From: Bryocella elongata
GTDB taxonomy: Bacteria > Acidobacteriota > Terriglobia > Terriglobales > Acidobacteriaceae
Direction: 5' to 3'
DNA: 64,000 nt
Assembly (NCBI RefSeq): GCF_900108185.1
Contig: NZ_FNVA01000009.1
Location: forward strand, 124,001-188,000
The translations under genes and the position numbers were made by a program. Positions 7,853 to 15,971 of this stretch are shown piece by piece. Under the pieces are notes generated by a model. It was not told the DNA's origin, did no database searches, and worked only from the letters and a program-made list of their open reading frames with translations. Every line of letters begins with the position of its first letter. The first letter of the stretch is position 1.

Positions 7853-7996
7853 CTAGACCTGGGTGTGGTGGTCAGCCCAGGCGGCTTCGAGGCGATGCGC
7901 CAATTCTTCCACTGGCTGCCTGCGGCGTCCGCCGAAGACGAGAAACCCTGCCGTTGCGGCACACAAACCACCGATTGCCCAAACCATCTTCTTCAT
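7853..7996 (-). CDS. small single-helix membrane peptide, 47 aa
   Basis: An ATG at 7996, preceded by GAGGGAATCAGGCG (a good ribosome site), opens a 47-codon frame. It starts MKKMVWAIGGLCAATAGFLV, followed by FGGRRRQPVEELAHRLEAAW and ADHHTQV. One N-terminal transmembrane helix is followed by a positively charged boundary and a cytoplasmic amphipathic helix ending in a conserved-looking WADHHT motif. I recall similar short proteins in Terriglobia genomes, but cannot check this here. A larger overlapping frame in another phase (7699-7971) has no such features. Function unknown. Confidence 0.6.
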   Translation of the reverse strand: MKKMVWAIGGLCAATAGFLVFGGRRRQPVEELAHRLEAAWADHHTQV

Positions 7997-8202
7997 CGCC
8001 TGATTCCCTCTTCGCAGCCCGAAGTCTTCGTCACAAAACTAATCTAGTGGGTTCGATGCAAAACGTGTAGCTGGCGTTTCCAGAATGTACATCGGCGGTA
8101 CCGGAAGGCCGCGCGAGTGCGATCTTGTATTTCCGTGGAAGCGATTGACTCGAATGCGGCGGCGTGCGAACTTCGGGGAAACTCAACGATCAGGAGATTG
8201 GC

Positions 8203-8982
8203 ATGCCGAGCGCTGCGGTCATCCCCGGGCCCCGAAGGATGCTGCATGTGCGCGCGACGTGGAGTGCGCGCGAGGACCGGATGCCATCGGTCGTCTGGCT
8301 GGGCGTGCTGTGGGTGGGCATCGTTGCGGGTTTTGGGCTGGATTTTCCGCGCTATCTGCACGAGAAGCCTGCCGTGCCCATGGTGGTGCATGTGCATGCC
8401 GTGGTGTTTTCGGTGTGGATGTTCCTGCTGACGGCGCAGGTGCTGCTTGTGGTGAAGAACCGCGTGGACATGCACCGGAAGTTGGGCTGGGTGCTGGTGG
8501 GCTGGGTATGCCTGATGGCGGTGCTGGGGCCGTGGGCGGCGCTGGCATCACAGGCGAATGCGGTGCACACGCCGATGTACGATCCGCAGTTTCTGGCCGT
8601 GAACATCGTGGACATTGGGTGCTTCGTGGCGTTGTTTGCCTGGGGGATTGTGCTGCGGAAGAACCCGGCGGCGCACAAGCGGATGGTGATGCTTTCGATG
8701 GCGTCGATCGCAGACCCGGGGTTCAATCGGCTGCTGGGATACTTCTATCCCAACGAGCCGCAATCGGTGCTGCCGTGGTTCTTTTACGTGTTCTACGGGA
8801 ACGTGTTGCTGGTGGCGCTGATGGCGGGATGGGACTGGTACAAGGGTCGGCTGATGCGGCAGTTTGTGGTGGGCGCGGCGTTGCTGCTGGGGGCGGAGTT
8901 TGCGTGCTCGGCGGTGTACTTCTGGAAGCCGTGGGCGTCGGTGGCGACGAGCTGGATTGCGGCGTATGCGCGGCACGTTTGA
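8203..8982 (+). CDS. seven-helix membrane protein, unknown function
   Basis: A 259-residue protein starting at the ATG at 8203, preceded at a 6-base distance by AGGAG (8192-8196). About six or seven transmembrane helices are visible. The second is rich in histidine (VVHVHAVVFSVWMFLLTAQVLL) and the loop RVDMHRKLGWVLVG follows, so it resembles DUF2306-like or cytochrome b561-like membrane proteins. Pairs of histidines on successive helices could bind haem, which is inference only. It stands alone between two repeat-bearing gaps. Confidence 0.7.
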   Translation: MPSAAVIPGPRRMLHVRATWSAREDRMPSVVWLGVLWVGIVAGFGLDFPRYLHEKPAVPMVVHVHAVVFSVWMFLLTAQVLLVVKNRVDMHRKLGWVLVGWVCLMAVLGPWAALASQANAVHTPMYDPQFLAVNIVDIGCFVALFAWGIVLRKNPAAHKRMVMLSMASIADPGFNRLLGYFYPNEPQSVLPWFFYVFYGNVLLVALMAGWDWYKGRLMRQFVVGAALLLGAEFACSAVYFWKPWASVATSWIAAYARHV

Positions 8983-9356
8983 GGGAAGGTTTGAGTCGGC
9001 ATTCCCCCTCCGCGGCTGAAGCCGGGTTGCCCTCGGGATTTATGGCGGGACTGTCTCGATAGAGACGACGAGCCATGTATTGGGAGATCCCTGCAAAGTG
9101 TGTCATCAGGGAGCGCAGCGTAGCTCAGTCGAGGGATCTGCTGTCTTCCGATGCTGGCCAGGAAGCAGGTTTCTCCACTGCGCGGGACGATGAAACCGTC
9201 CCGCTTCGGTCGAAATGACACATCCTTTTATGGTTTGGAATCCGTCGATAACAGCCTGGCTTTAGCTTTTCGTGATGGCTGAAGCCATGACCTGCCGTTC
9301 GTCCCCTTCGATAAGACGTCGCTTGGGGTTTGTCGCAACGGTACACTGAAGGCACG
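8983..9356. other. repeat-rich intergenic region
   Basis: No gene is visible in these 374 bases. From 9010 to 9150 run words such as GCGGCTGAAGCCGGG and GGGAGATCCCTGC...CTCAGTCGAGGGATCTGC. These lead into the full AAGCAGGT element (9154-9221). The last 130 bases before the next gene hold GTGATGGCTGAAGCCATGAC, a short inverted repeat. Confidence 0.65.
9154..9221. repeat. AAGCAGGT / GGTCGAAATGACA dispersed element, full copy
   Basis: It contains GAAGCAGGTTTCTCC, the internal inverted repeat GCGGGACGATGAAACCGTCC CGC, and the end TTCGGTCGAAATGACAC. It is the best match to the copy at 7749-7820. Confidence 0.8.
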
Positions 9357-9839
9357 ATGGATCGGGTTCGATTTGGCCGGGCACTGGGGTATGGGGCGCG
9401 TCATGCGGCGAAGTCGCTGGCGGCGGCGGTGGACGCTGCGACGACGCCGAGTCCGAGCGGCTCAGGCCAGAGACCGTCCACTCCCTCGTCCCCGACTGTG
9501 CAGCCGCCGAAGCCCGTTGCCTCTGAGGTGCGAGCTGCGGCTGCGCCCCGTGCGGCGCAAGCAGCCCAGGTTCTGCAGGCGGGCAAGCAGGCGAGCCGGT
9601 CGGTGCTGGGGCCGGTGAAGAAGGCTACCGGTGTGGTGATGCTGCAGGTTTCGGGGAGCTTCTTCGGACTGCTGGCGTTCGGCATGGGGCGTGGGCTGTG
9701 GGCGCTGCGCGGGAACTTCCGGGCTCCGGTGTTCTCGAACGCGTGGATGGGCGCCTGGGTGGTGGCTGCGCTGGTGGTTGTGCTGAGCTACTTCTGTGTA
9801 TCGAACTTTGTGCGGGCGAGCCGGCGGGAGCGGAGCTAG
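9357..9839 (+). CDS. hypothetical membrane protein with Ala/Pro-rich linker
   Basis: A 160-residue protein from the ATG at 9357 (family-like start MDRVRFGRALGYGARHAAKS). Residues 25-80 are low-complexity Pro/Ala/Ser. Two transmembrane helices follow (VVMLQVSGSFFGLLAFGMG and AWVVAALVVVLSYFCVSNFV). The N-terminal basic helix and the C-terminal RASRRERS suggest both ends are cytoplasmic. I do not recognise a named family and function is unknown. A longer reading from 9330 is less likely. Confidence 0.6.
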   Translation: MDRVRFGRALGYGARHAAKSLAAAVDAATTPSPSGSGQRPSTPSSPTVQPPKPVASEVRAAAAPRAAQAAQVLQAGKQASRSVLGPVKKATGVVMLQVSGSFFGLLAFGMGRGLWALRGNFRAPVFSNAWMGAWVVAALVVVLSYFCVSNFVRASRRERS

Positions 9840-9846
9840 CTCTCAC

Positions 9847-9919
9847 CCGGCAAAGAAGCAGGTCTCTCCACTTTCGCTTCAACTCGCTTCGCTCGCTCAG
9901 CGTCCGGTCGAGATGACAC
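9847..9919. repeat. AAGCAGGT / GGTCGAGATGACA dispersed element, variant
   Basis: It begins AAAGAAGCAGGTCTCTCCAC and ends GTCCGGTCGAGATGACACA. The middle is replaced by TTCAACTCGCTTCGCTCGCT, so ends are conserved while centres vary. Confidence 0.75.
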
Positions 9920-10043
9920 AGTTGGGGTGGCTGCGAAGGAGCCGCCAGATGGCACCAAAAAGCAAGAAGGCGCGTTCGAGTTTTGCGTTTCGAGCTACGA
10001 GATTCGAGTGCTACGCGGACTCCGTTGGGCTCCGTTGCCGCAA

Positions 10044-10079
10044 TAGCCCGGGTCCGAGAATCCGGACCCGGGGCACCCG
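10044..10079. repeat. dispersed palindrome with GGGGCACCCG tail, copy 4
   Basis: Identical to the copy at 3917-3952 (loop AGAAT), in the same orientation, more than 6 kb away. Confidence 0.85.
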
Positions 10080-10212
10080 ATACTTGCGGATCTCGCGAAT
10101 ATCGGTCCGGTACGCCCGGCTGGCTTCCGTTCTGGCTATTGCATCAGGCATCCTAGAAGAGGCGCGCTCGCACCGCTGCTCTTACGCAAGCTAAAAGCAA
10201 GAAGGACATTCC

Positions 10213-11382
10213 ATGGCTGAACTGACGACCTACGCTCCCTCGCTGCGCCGCACGGCGCTGAATGCTACGCACCGCTCGCACAAGGCCAAGATGGTCGATT
10301 TTGGCGGATGGGATATGCCGGTGCAGTACTCCGGGCTGATCGCCGAGCACATGGCGGTGAGGACGGGCGTGGGCGTGTTTGATGTGTCGCACATGGGCGA
10401 CATTCAGCTGCGCGGGCCGAACTCGCTGGCGGCGGTGCAGAAGCTGCTGATGAACGATGCGAGCAAGCTGCAGATCGGGCAGGCGCACTACTCGGCGATG
10501 CTGACGCCGGAGGGCACGTTTGTCGACGACGTGGTGCTGCACAAGCTGGGCGAGAACGACTACTTGATCGTGATCAACGCGGGCACGCGCGAGAAGGACA
10601 TCAGCTGGGTGCGGAGCGTGATCGGCGGGATGAGCGGTGTGCACATCATGGATGTGAGCGACTACTACACGCAGCTGGCGATCCAGGGGCCGAAGGCGAA
10701 GGAGACGCTGCAGAAGCTGACCGGAGTGGACCTGACGCCGATCAAGAACTACTGGTTTACGTGGGGCACGGTGTGTGGCTGCCACAATACGCTGATCGCG
10801 AGGACGGGCTACACGGGCGAGGACGGGTTCGAGATCTACATTCCCAGCGACGAGCCGACGAGCAGCCGGGTGTGGGGCGAGGTGCTGGAGGCGGGCGCGG
10901 AGTTCGGGATCATCCCCTGCGGGCTGGGGGCACGCAATACGCTGCGGCTGGAGAGCGCGATGGCGCTGTACGGGCACGAGATCTCGGACACGATCAATGT
11001 CTTTGAGGCCAACCTGGGGCGTTACTGCAAGCTCGATAAGGGGACGGACTTTGTCGGTAAAGAAGCATTGGAGAAGGTTCAGGCAGCAGGTGGTCCTGGT
11101 CGCAAGCTGGTTGGCCTCGAGATGCTGGATCGTGGCATCGGGCGTGACGGGTATCCGGTCCTCACGCTGGATGGGCAGAAGATCGGTGAAGTGACATCGG
11201 GCTCGCCGGCACCGTTCCTGAAGAAGAATATTGCGCTGGCGTATGTGCCGGTGGAGTACACGGCGGTGGGCACCGAGGTGGCGGTGGAGATTCGTGGGGC
11301 GCTGAACAAGGCGGTGGTGGTGCCCACACCGTTCTATCGGAGGGCGAAGGCTACACCGGCGGTGACTGCGCCTTTGTCGTAG
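10213..11382 (+). CDS. gcvT: glycine cleavage system T protein (aminomethyltransferase)
   Basis: A 389-residue cytoplasmic enzyme. It moves the methylene group from the aminomethyl-lipoyl arm of GcvH to tetrahydrofolate, releasing ammonia. The sequence shows the N-terminal [11 protein letters not shown] and [15 protein letters not shown] blocks and the folate-site region [15 protein letters not shown]. The C-terminal barrel domain is also present ([23 protein letters not shown]). The length is slightly above the usual 360-375. The ATG at 10213 has a clear AAGGA site. gcvH and gcvPA follow in the same direction, and gcvPB is 6 kb downstream. Confidence 0.95.
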   Translation: MAELTTYAPSLRRTALNATHRSHKAKMVDFGGWDMPVQYSGLIAEHMAVRTGVGVFDVSHMGDIQLRGPNSLAAVQKLLMNDASKLQIGQAHYSAMLTPEGTFVDDVVLHKLGENDYLIVINAGTREKDISWVRSVIGGMSGVHIMDVSDYYTQLAIQGPKAKETLQKLTGVDLTPIKNYWFTWGTVCGCHNTLIARTGYTGEDGFEIYIPSDEPTSSRVWGEVLEAGAEFGIIPCGLGARNTLRLESAMALYGHEISDTINVFEANLGRYCKLDKGTDFVGKEALEKVQAAGGPGRKLVGLEMLDRGIGRDGYPVLTLDGQKIGEVTSGSPAPFLKKNIALAYVPVEYTAVGTEVAVEIRGALNKAVVVPTPFYRRAKATPAVTAPLS

Positions 11383-11404
11383 CCAGAGTCGTTGGCGATC
11401 GATC

Positions 11405-11430
11405 CCTCAGGGGCTGAAGCCCCGCCCCTT
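11405..11430. repeat. CAGGGGCTGAAGCCCC hairpin repeat
   Basis: An inverted repeat, GGGGCTGAAGCCCC, with the tail GCCCCTTCAAAGCG. A double copy is found at 13806-13873 with the same tail word (CAAAGCG). It lies between gcvT and gcvH. Confidence 0.7.
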
Positions 11431-11514
11431 CAAAGCGTGAACCGCTCGACAGAAGACTTGCTCATCATCCAGAGCCCCGGCTCTACTACAATTTCACTGG
11501 AGACATATCAGTCC

Positions 11515-11904
11515 ATGAGCTATCCCGAGAACTACAAGTACGCGAAGTCGCACGAGTGGCTTCTGCTTGAAGGCGACGCCGCCACCATTGGCATTACCGA
11601 TTACGCGCAGAGCTCGCTGGGCGACATCGTGTTCATCGAACTGCCGAAGGTGGGGCAGGAGCTTGAGGCTGGATCGACGTTTGGTTCGGTGGAGAGCGTG
11701 AAGGCGGTGAGCGACCTGTACTCGCCCGTGACGGGTGTGGTGACGGCGATCAACGAGGCGCTGAATGCGACTCCTGACACGCTGAATGCGGAAGCGAACA
11801 CGACGTGGATCATCAAGGTCGCGGTGAAGAGCGCGGATGAAGCGAGCGCGATGCTCTCGGCTGCTGACTATGAGAAGTTTGTCGCGGAAGAGACCGGACA
11901 CTAA
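11515..11904 (+). CDS. gcvH: glycine cleavage system H protein
   Basis: A 129-residue lipoyl carrier protein that shuttles the aminomethyl group between the P, T and L proteins. The lipoylated lysine is Lys63 in SVESVKAVSD. Typical blocks are KYAKSHEWLLLEGDAATIGI, DYAQSSLGDIVFIELP and the C-terminal ADYEKFV. The start is the ATG at 11515. An open frame extends upstream to 11392, but it is repeat DNA without homology. It lies 132 bases after gcvT and 114 before gcvPA. Confidence 0.95.
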   Translation: MSYPENYKYAKSHEWLLLEGDAATIGITDYAQSSLGDIVFIELPKVGQELEAGSTFGSVESVKAVSDLYSPVTGVVTAINEALNATPDTLNAEANTTWIIKVAVKSADEASAMLSAADYEKFVAEETGH

Positions 11905-12018
11905 AGCCGTTGTTGGATGTTGGGTGTTCGTTGTTGGGCGGCTTCGTGCTTTTCCTGACAACTAACAACTGACAACCAAAAACCCGAACTACGTTTGCAC
12001 TACAAAGAAAGCCCTGTT

Positions 12019-13374
12019 ATGCGCTATTTGCCGAAGTCTCCTGCCGACCGTGAAGCGATGCTTGCTGAGATCGGTGTCGACAACATCGATGCCCTGTTCA
12101 CCTCGATTCCTGAGGAGTACCGGCTCACTCGCGATTTGAACATTCCGCGTCAGCATGCGGAGAGCGAGGTGCTGGACCGCTTTCGTGCGTTTGCGGCGAA
12201 CGTGGCCGACGGCGATATTGCCAAGGCTGCTCCGACGCCGCTGTATGCGAGCTTCCTGGGCGCGGGTGCGTACCGGCACTATCGCCCGGTGGTGATCGAC
12301 TCGCTGGTGCAGCGCGGTGAGTTTTTGACCAGCTATACGCCGTATCAGCCGGAGATTGCGCAGGGCACGCTGCAGGCTACGTTCGAGTTCCAGACGATGA
12401 TCTGCGAGCTGACGGGCATGGAGATTGCGAACGCGTCGATGTATGACGGCTCGACCGGCGTGGCCGAGGCCGTGATGATGGCGGTGCGCGTGACGGGCCG
12501 CAACAACGCGGTGGTCGCGCGGAGCCTGCATCCGGAGTTTCGCGAGGTGCTGAAGACGACGGTGCAGCACCAGGAGATCGGTGTCACGGAGGCCGCGTTC
12601 GACAAGACGACGGGCCGCGTGGATATGGCGGCACTGGAAGCGGCGATTACTCCTGATACGGCCTGCGTGGTGATCGGGTCGCCGAACTTCTTTGGCGTGA
12701 TCGAGGACGTGGCTGCGGTGGCGGAGCTGGTGCACTCGAAGGGTGCGCTGCTGGTGGTTTCGATCAACGAGGCGCTGAGCCTGGGTGTGGTGAAACCGCC
12801 GACGGAAGCGGACATCGTCGTGCTGGAGGCGCAGAGCTTTGGCGTGGCCGTGGGCTTTGGTGGACCGTACTGCGGCGTGCTGGCGTGCAAGGAGAAGTTC
12901 CTGCGGCAGATGCCGGGACGCCTGTGCGGCGAGACCAAGGACATGGACGGCAAGCGCGGCTTCGTGCTGACGCTGAGCACACGCGAGCAGCATATCCGCC
13001 GCGAGAAGGCGACGAGCAACATCTGCACGAACCAGGCGCTGGTGTCGCTGATGGTAACGATCTACATGACGGTGCTGGGCAAGCAGGGGATGCAGGAGCT
13101 GGGCGAGCAGAACCTGGCCAAGGCAGCATACCTGGATTCCACGCTCCGCTCCAAGGGAGCGAAGCGGTTGTTTACGGGACCGAGCTTCAACGAGTTTGCT
13201 GTGGCATTGCCTGCTTCTGCGGATGAGGTGAATGCGAAGCTGCTGGGCGCGAGGATCATCGGTGGGCTGTCGCTGGCGAAGTGGTATCCGGAGCTGGGCG
13301 AGAATGCCTCGCTGTGGTGTGCGACGGAGCTGACGACGAAGGTGCAGATGGATGCTGTGAGCGCAGCGCTGTAA
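12019..13374 (+). CDS. gcvPA: glycine dehydrogenase (decarboxylating) subunit 1
   Basis: A 451-residue N-terminal half of the split P protein. With GcvPB it decarboxylates glycine and loads the aminomethyl group on GcvH. The start [15 protein letters not shown] matches the family. Further blocks are [24 protein letters not shown] and the region [19 protein letters not shown]. This half carries no PLP lysine, as expected. The ATG at 12019 is preferred over a TTG 24 bases upstream. In many genomes gcvPB follows directly, but here it is 3.9 kb away, with five other genes between. Confidence 0.95.
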   Translation: MRYLPKSPADREAMLAEIGVDNIDALFTSIPEEYRLTRDLNIPRQHAESEVLDRFRAFAANVADGDIAKAAPTPLYASFLGAGAYRHYRPVVIDSLVQRGEFLTSYTPYQPEIAQGTLQATFEFQTMICELTGMEIANASMYDGSTGVAEAVMMAVRVTGRNNAVVARSLHPEFREVLKTTVQHQEIGVTEAAFDKTTGRVDMAALEAAITPDTACVVIGSPNFFGVIEDVAAVAELVHSKGALLVVSINEALSLGVVKPPTEADIVVLEAQSFGVAVGFGGPYCGVLACKEKFLRQMPGRLCGETKDMDGKRGFVLTLSTREQHIRREKATSNICTNQALVSLMVTIYMTVLGKQGMQELGEQNLAKAAYLDSTLRSKGAKRLFTGPSFNEFAVALPASADEVNAKLLGARIIGGLSLAKWYPELGENASLWCATELTTKVQMDAVSAAL

Positions 13375-13406
13375 CGAACGCTGTACGCGCAGGAAAGGAA
13401 CCGGGC

Positions 13407-13769
13407 TTGGACATCAGCACGATTGAAGGCGAAGAGCTGGGCTCGGTGACCTTTGTACAGGACTACGTGCAGCTGGACTTCAACGGTCCTGTGCTGACGC
13501 TCTACATCTGGCCCGAGGTCTTCATTCCGGTGGGCGTGTCGATGGGCGAAGGGTCTTATGCGTTCGGCGAGCCTGGGTATCGCGATGCGTTGTGCTTCGT
13601 GATCGGCGAACCGGTGGAGACGACCTCGTTCGAGGAAGGCAGCGCGCTGGAGATTCAGTTCGAGAACGGCACGATTGTGCGGACATCCCTGCGCGATGAG
13701 GACTACGACGGACCGGAGGCTGGCCAGTTCTCTACGGGAGAGCCGGGCGAGCCGTTGGTGGTGTTTTAG
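13407..13769 (+). CDS. small acidic protein, unknown
   Basis: A 120-residue soluble acidic protein beginning at a TTG at 13407, preceded by AGGAAAGGA (13391-13399). A frame open further upstream overlaps gcvPA and has no such site. The sequence alternates beta-like segments (VTFVQDYVQLDFNGPVLTLY, ALEIQFENGTIVRTSL) and contains no transmembrane segment. The pattern (a sequence reading a protein surface, acidic loops, a length of 120) resembles small DUF6188- or immunity-type proteins, but I cannot assign a family. It starts 32 bases after gcvPA and could be co-transcribed with it. Confidence 0.6.
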   Translation: MDISTIEGEELGSVTFVQDYVQLDFNGPVLTLYIWPEVFIPVGVSMGEGSYAFGEPGYRDALCFVIGEPVETTSFEEGSALEIQFENGTIVRTSLRDEDYDGPEAGQFSTGEPGEPLVVF

Positions 13770-13805
13770 GCTTCCGAATCGTTCCTGCGGCCGCCTGCCT
13801 TCGGT

Positions 13806-13873
13806 GCCTCAGGGGCTAAAGCCCCTTTTGTGGGTCGCACTGATGGCGGGGCTGAAGCCCCGCCCTGACAAAG
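13806..13873. repeat. double CAGGGGCTAAAGCCCC hairpin repeat
   Basis: Two hairpins in a row: GGGGCTAAAGCCCC at about 13811-13824 and GGGGCTGAAGCCCC at about 13848-13861. The tail CTGACAAAGCG follows. It is related to 11405-11430. The rest of the 293-base gap up to 14062 holds no gene that I can support. Confidence 0.7.
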
Positions 13874-14062
13874 CGTCACTCATTGAGCCTCACTCGTTCA
13901 CACTGCGCTTTGCGCGACCACCGCTGACGCGCAAACGGCGCTTTATGCGGAGGAACTCCGCGAGGCTCCGGCGCGGTGCAGGAATCTCTCGACGGGCATG
14001 GGGCTTGAAGTTACTCTGATTGCGGAAGCGGAACTGTGTAGAGCTTCTTCCTGGAGGAATGC

Positions 14063-14479
14063 ATGGCTCAACCGTACAAGAAACCATCGGCTGCATTCGT
14101 GGGCGCGTCGTGGCTGGCTTTGTTGCTGGGCATGTTGGGATTTGTGATCGGGCTGTGGAACGCGACGCTGCAGCTGAACGAGAAGGGGTACTTCTTCACG
14201 CTGCTGATGTATGGGTTGTTCGCCGCGGTTTCGCTGCAGAAGAGCGTGCGCGACCGGCTCGAGAACATCCCGGTGACGAATATCTACTACGGGCTGTGCT
14301 GGCTGTCGCTGGGAATCACCCTGCTGCTGACGGGGATCGGGCTCTGGAACGCGACAATTGCGCTCTCGGAGAAGGGGTTCTACGGGATGGCGTTCCTGCT
14401 GTCGCTGTTTGGAGCGATCACAGTGCAGAAGAACGTGCGTGACATGGCGGGCGCCGAGCCGGAAACCCTCAGCGAGTAG
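14063..14479 (+). CDS. YiaA/YiaB-type inner membrane protein
   Basis: A 138-residue protein made of two copies of the YiaAB two-helix unit. Residues 9-60 (AFVGASWLALLLGMLGFVIG LWNATLQLNEKGYF) and 72-125 (ITLLLTGIGLWNATIALSEKGFY) repeat the pattern GLWNAT-x-x-L-x-EKG(Y/F). After each comes a second helix and a basic, amphipathic VQK(S/N)VRD. In Enterobacteria such proteins are inner-membrane proteins of unknown function. The start ATG follows CTTCCTGGAGGAATGC, with a strong AGGAGG-like site. Confidence 0.85.
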   Translation: MAQPYKKPSAAFVGASWLALLLGMLGFVIGLWNATLQLNEKGYFFTLLMYGLFAAVSLQKSVRDRLENIPVTNIYYGLCWLSLGITLLLTGIGLWNATIALSEKGFYGMAFLLSLFGAITVQKNVRDMAGAEPETLSE

Positions 14480-14503
14480 GAAGATCGCGGGAAAGACAAA
14501 GCG

Positions 14504-14525
14504 AGGGGCCGGAGATCTGGCCCCT
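14504..14525. terminator. hairpin between convergent genes
   Basis: A perfect 7-bp inverted repeat, AGGGGCC / GGCCCCT, with an 8-base loop, followed on the plus strand by TTGCT. It sits between the YiaA-like gene and the convergent pseudokinase gene and could serve both. Confidence 0.5.
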
Positions 14526-14549
14526 TTGCTGCGCTCGTTGCACTCGGTA

Positions 14550-15971
14550 TTAGTGGCGATAGTTGCGGATGAAGGTATCGCGGGGCAGACCGTCTCGGCG
14601 TGCGGCGTGGAGCAGTTGCTGGGCCTCGCGCTCATTCATGACGCCTCCGAGGCTGACGAGCCAGGGCGAGCCACCGGTGGGGCTGTAGACCTGCGGGTGC
14701 AGGTTAGGGTGCTTTGCGGCGATGGCGTTAGCGCGGCTCTGGGCCTGGTCCTGCCGATGGAAGGTGTAGGCGATGACGTGCCAGCCGGGCGCGGAGGCGG
14801 CGGCTACGTTGGCTGCAGCGACGCTGGCCGAGGTCGGCTGCGGCGTGGCTGCCAGGGCCGGCTGATTGATGTGGTGGACCTCAAGCTGCACAGGCTGGGC
14901 GGGCGAGGACGCCGAGGATGAAGAGGATGAAGAGGATGACTCCGGAACGATACCTGAGGCGGGCTTCGGGGCCTTCTTTCCTCCGGCGAAGTGCCAGACG
15001 ACGAAGAGCAGCACGAGTGCTGCGGCCGTGTAGATGGCCCAGTTCTTCGGGAGAGGAAATGCGGTCGATTCCTCGGGGTCGAGCTCGTCCATCTCGTCTT
15101 CGCGATGCCTGGGAACGTCGGGCGAGAGCGGGAGGGACTGCTGGATGGGCGCGGGGACGTCGTGCGCGGCGCGTGAGGTGCTGGAGGCTATCGGAGCATG
15201 CTCGGCTGCGGCAGCTGCGTTGACGGCTGCGGCAACGGCTCCGGGAGCCGGCGGGACGGCTGCCGGTGGGGGTGGGGCCGGCGTGAGCATCGCGGCGATC
15301 TTCGCGAAGCTGGTGGAGCCTTCGAGGGCGGCGGGAATGATGCGCGGGAAGGGTTCGGGCAGGCGGTTGCCGGGCTTGATCTCGGACTCGAGCGTGAGGC
15401 AGCGGAGGAGGAGGGTGCCGAAGTCGTGTAGGTCCTTCTGGCGGGTGGCGGCGACCTGCCCGGCGGAGACGAACTCACCGTCTTCGAGGCACTCGCGGAC
15501 GCAGTCGCTGCGGAGCTTGACGTCTTCTCCGACGGCGAGGACGTTGTCGGCGTTGACGTGCTCGTGGACGAGGTTGCGGGCGTGCAGGGCGGCGAGTGCG
15601 GAGCTGACGGAGAGCGCGACCTGGAGGGTCTCGGGGACGGTGAGTGGGCGCTCAGCGAGGACCTCGGCGAGGACAGCATCGTCGGCTTCCATGAGGGCGT
15701 AGGTGAGGGCGACGCCTTCGAGCTCGGTGCGGCCGACGCGCTCGATGCCGATGAGGTGGGCCTCGTGATCCTGACGTGCTGCGGCGGCCTTGCGCCAGCG
15801 GGCGAGCTGGTCCTCCTCGTCGTAGTGGGCCTCGGTGAGGCGGATGACGGCGGCGTGGCCGGAGGCATCGGCGGTAGAGAAGAAGCCGTTGCGGCCTTCG
15901 GAGCGGCGGAGCTTGACGAGCTTGTATTCGCCGGCGACGGTGCGGCCTTCGTAATCGGTCCAAAGTTCCAT
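14550..15971 (-). CDS. membrane-anchored pseudokinase with C-terminal SPOR-like domain
   Basis: A 473-residue protein from the ATG at 15971. Residues 1-230 have the order of a Ser/Thr kinase fold, but the catalytic sites are gone. The VAxK lysine region reads AAVIRLTEA, the HRDxxxxN loop reads VHEHVNADNVLA (Asp replaced by His) and DFG is LRSD. A Pro/Ala-rich linker (about 240-330) precedes one transmembrane helix (WAIYTAAALVLLFVVWHFAG). A Ser-rich linker and a C-terminal SPOR-like domain (WHVIAYTFHRQDQAQSRANA onward) follow. SPOR domains bind denuded peptidoglycan in the periplasm, so the pseudokinase half would be cytoplasmic. Substrate or partner unknown. Confidence 0.75.
   Translation of the reverse strand: MELWTDYEGRTVAGEYKLVKLRRSEGRNGFFSTADASGHAAVIRLTEAHYDEEDQLARWRKAAAARQDHEAHLIGIERVGRTELEGVALTYALMEADDAVLAEVLAERPLTVPETLQVALSVSSALAALHARNLVHEHVNADNVLAVGEDVKLRSDCVRECLEDGEFVSAGQVAATRQKDLHDFGTLLLRCLTLESEIKPGNRLPEPFPRIIPAALEGSTSFAKIAAMLTPAPPPPAAVPPAPGAVAAAVNAAAAAEHAPIASSTSRAAHDVPAPIQQSLPLSPDVPRHREDEMDELDPEESTAFPLPKNWAIYTAAALVLLFVVWHFAGGKKAPKPASGIVPESSSSSSSSSASSPAQPVQLEVHHINQPALAATPQPTSASVAAANVAAASAPGWHVIAYTFHRQDQAQSRANAIAAKHPNLHPQVYSPTGGSPWLVSLGGVMNEREAQQLLHAARRDGLPRDTFIRNYRH

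Larger units (their letters stand above)
9840..10212. other. repeat-rich region upstream of gcvT
   Basis: No gene. It contains an AAGCAGGT element (9847-9919), repeat words around GAGTTTTGCGTTTCGAGCTACGAG (near 9980), and a GGGGCACCCG-tailed palindrome (10044-10079). I looked for a glycine riboswitch before gcvT and found no convincing aptamer pair. The ribosome site AAGAAGGACATTCC precedes gcvT. Confidence 0.65.

Noticed and set aside
7699..7971. 90-codon minus-strand frame
   Set aside because: It runs into the dispersed repeat and overlaps the better 47-codon gene in another frame.
8085..9062. 325-codon plus-strand frame overlapping the seven-helix protein
   Set aside because: It is Gly/Ala/Arg-rich without structure. 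The frame from 8203 has a ribosome site and a membrane pattern.
9840..10212. Glycine riboswitch before gcvT
   Set aside because: I found no paired aptamer-like conserved core. The region is explained by repeats.
11392..11514. N-terminal extension of GcvH
   Set aside because: It reads through a hairpin repeat and has no homology. The ATG at 11515 matches the family start.
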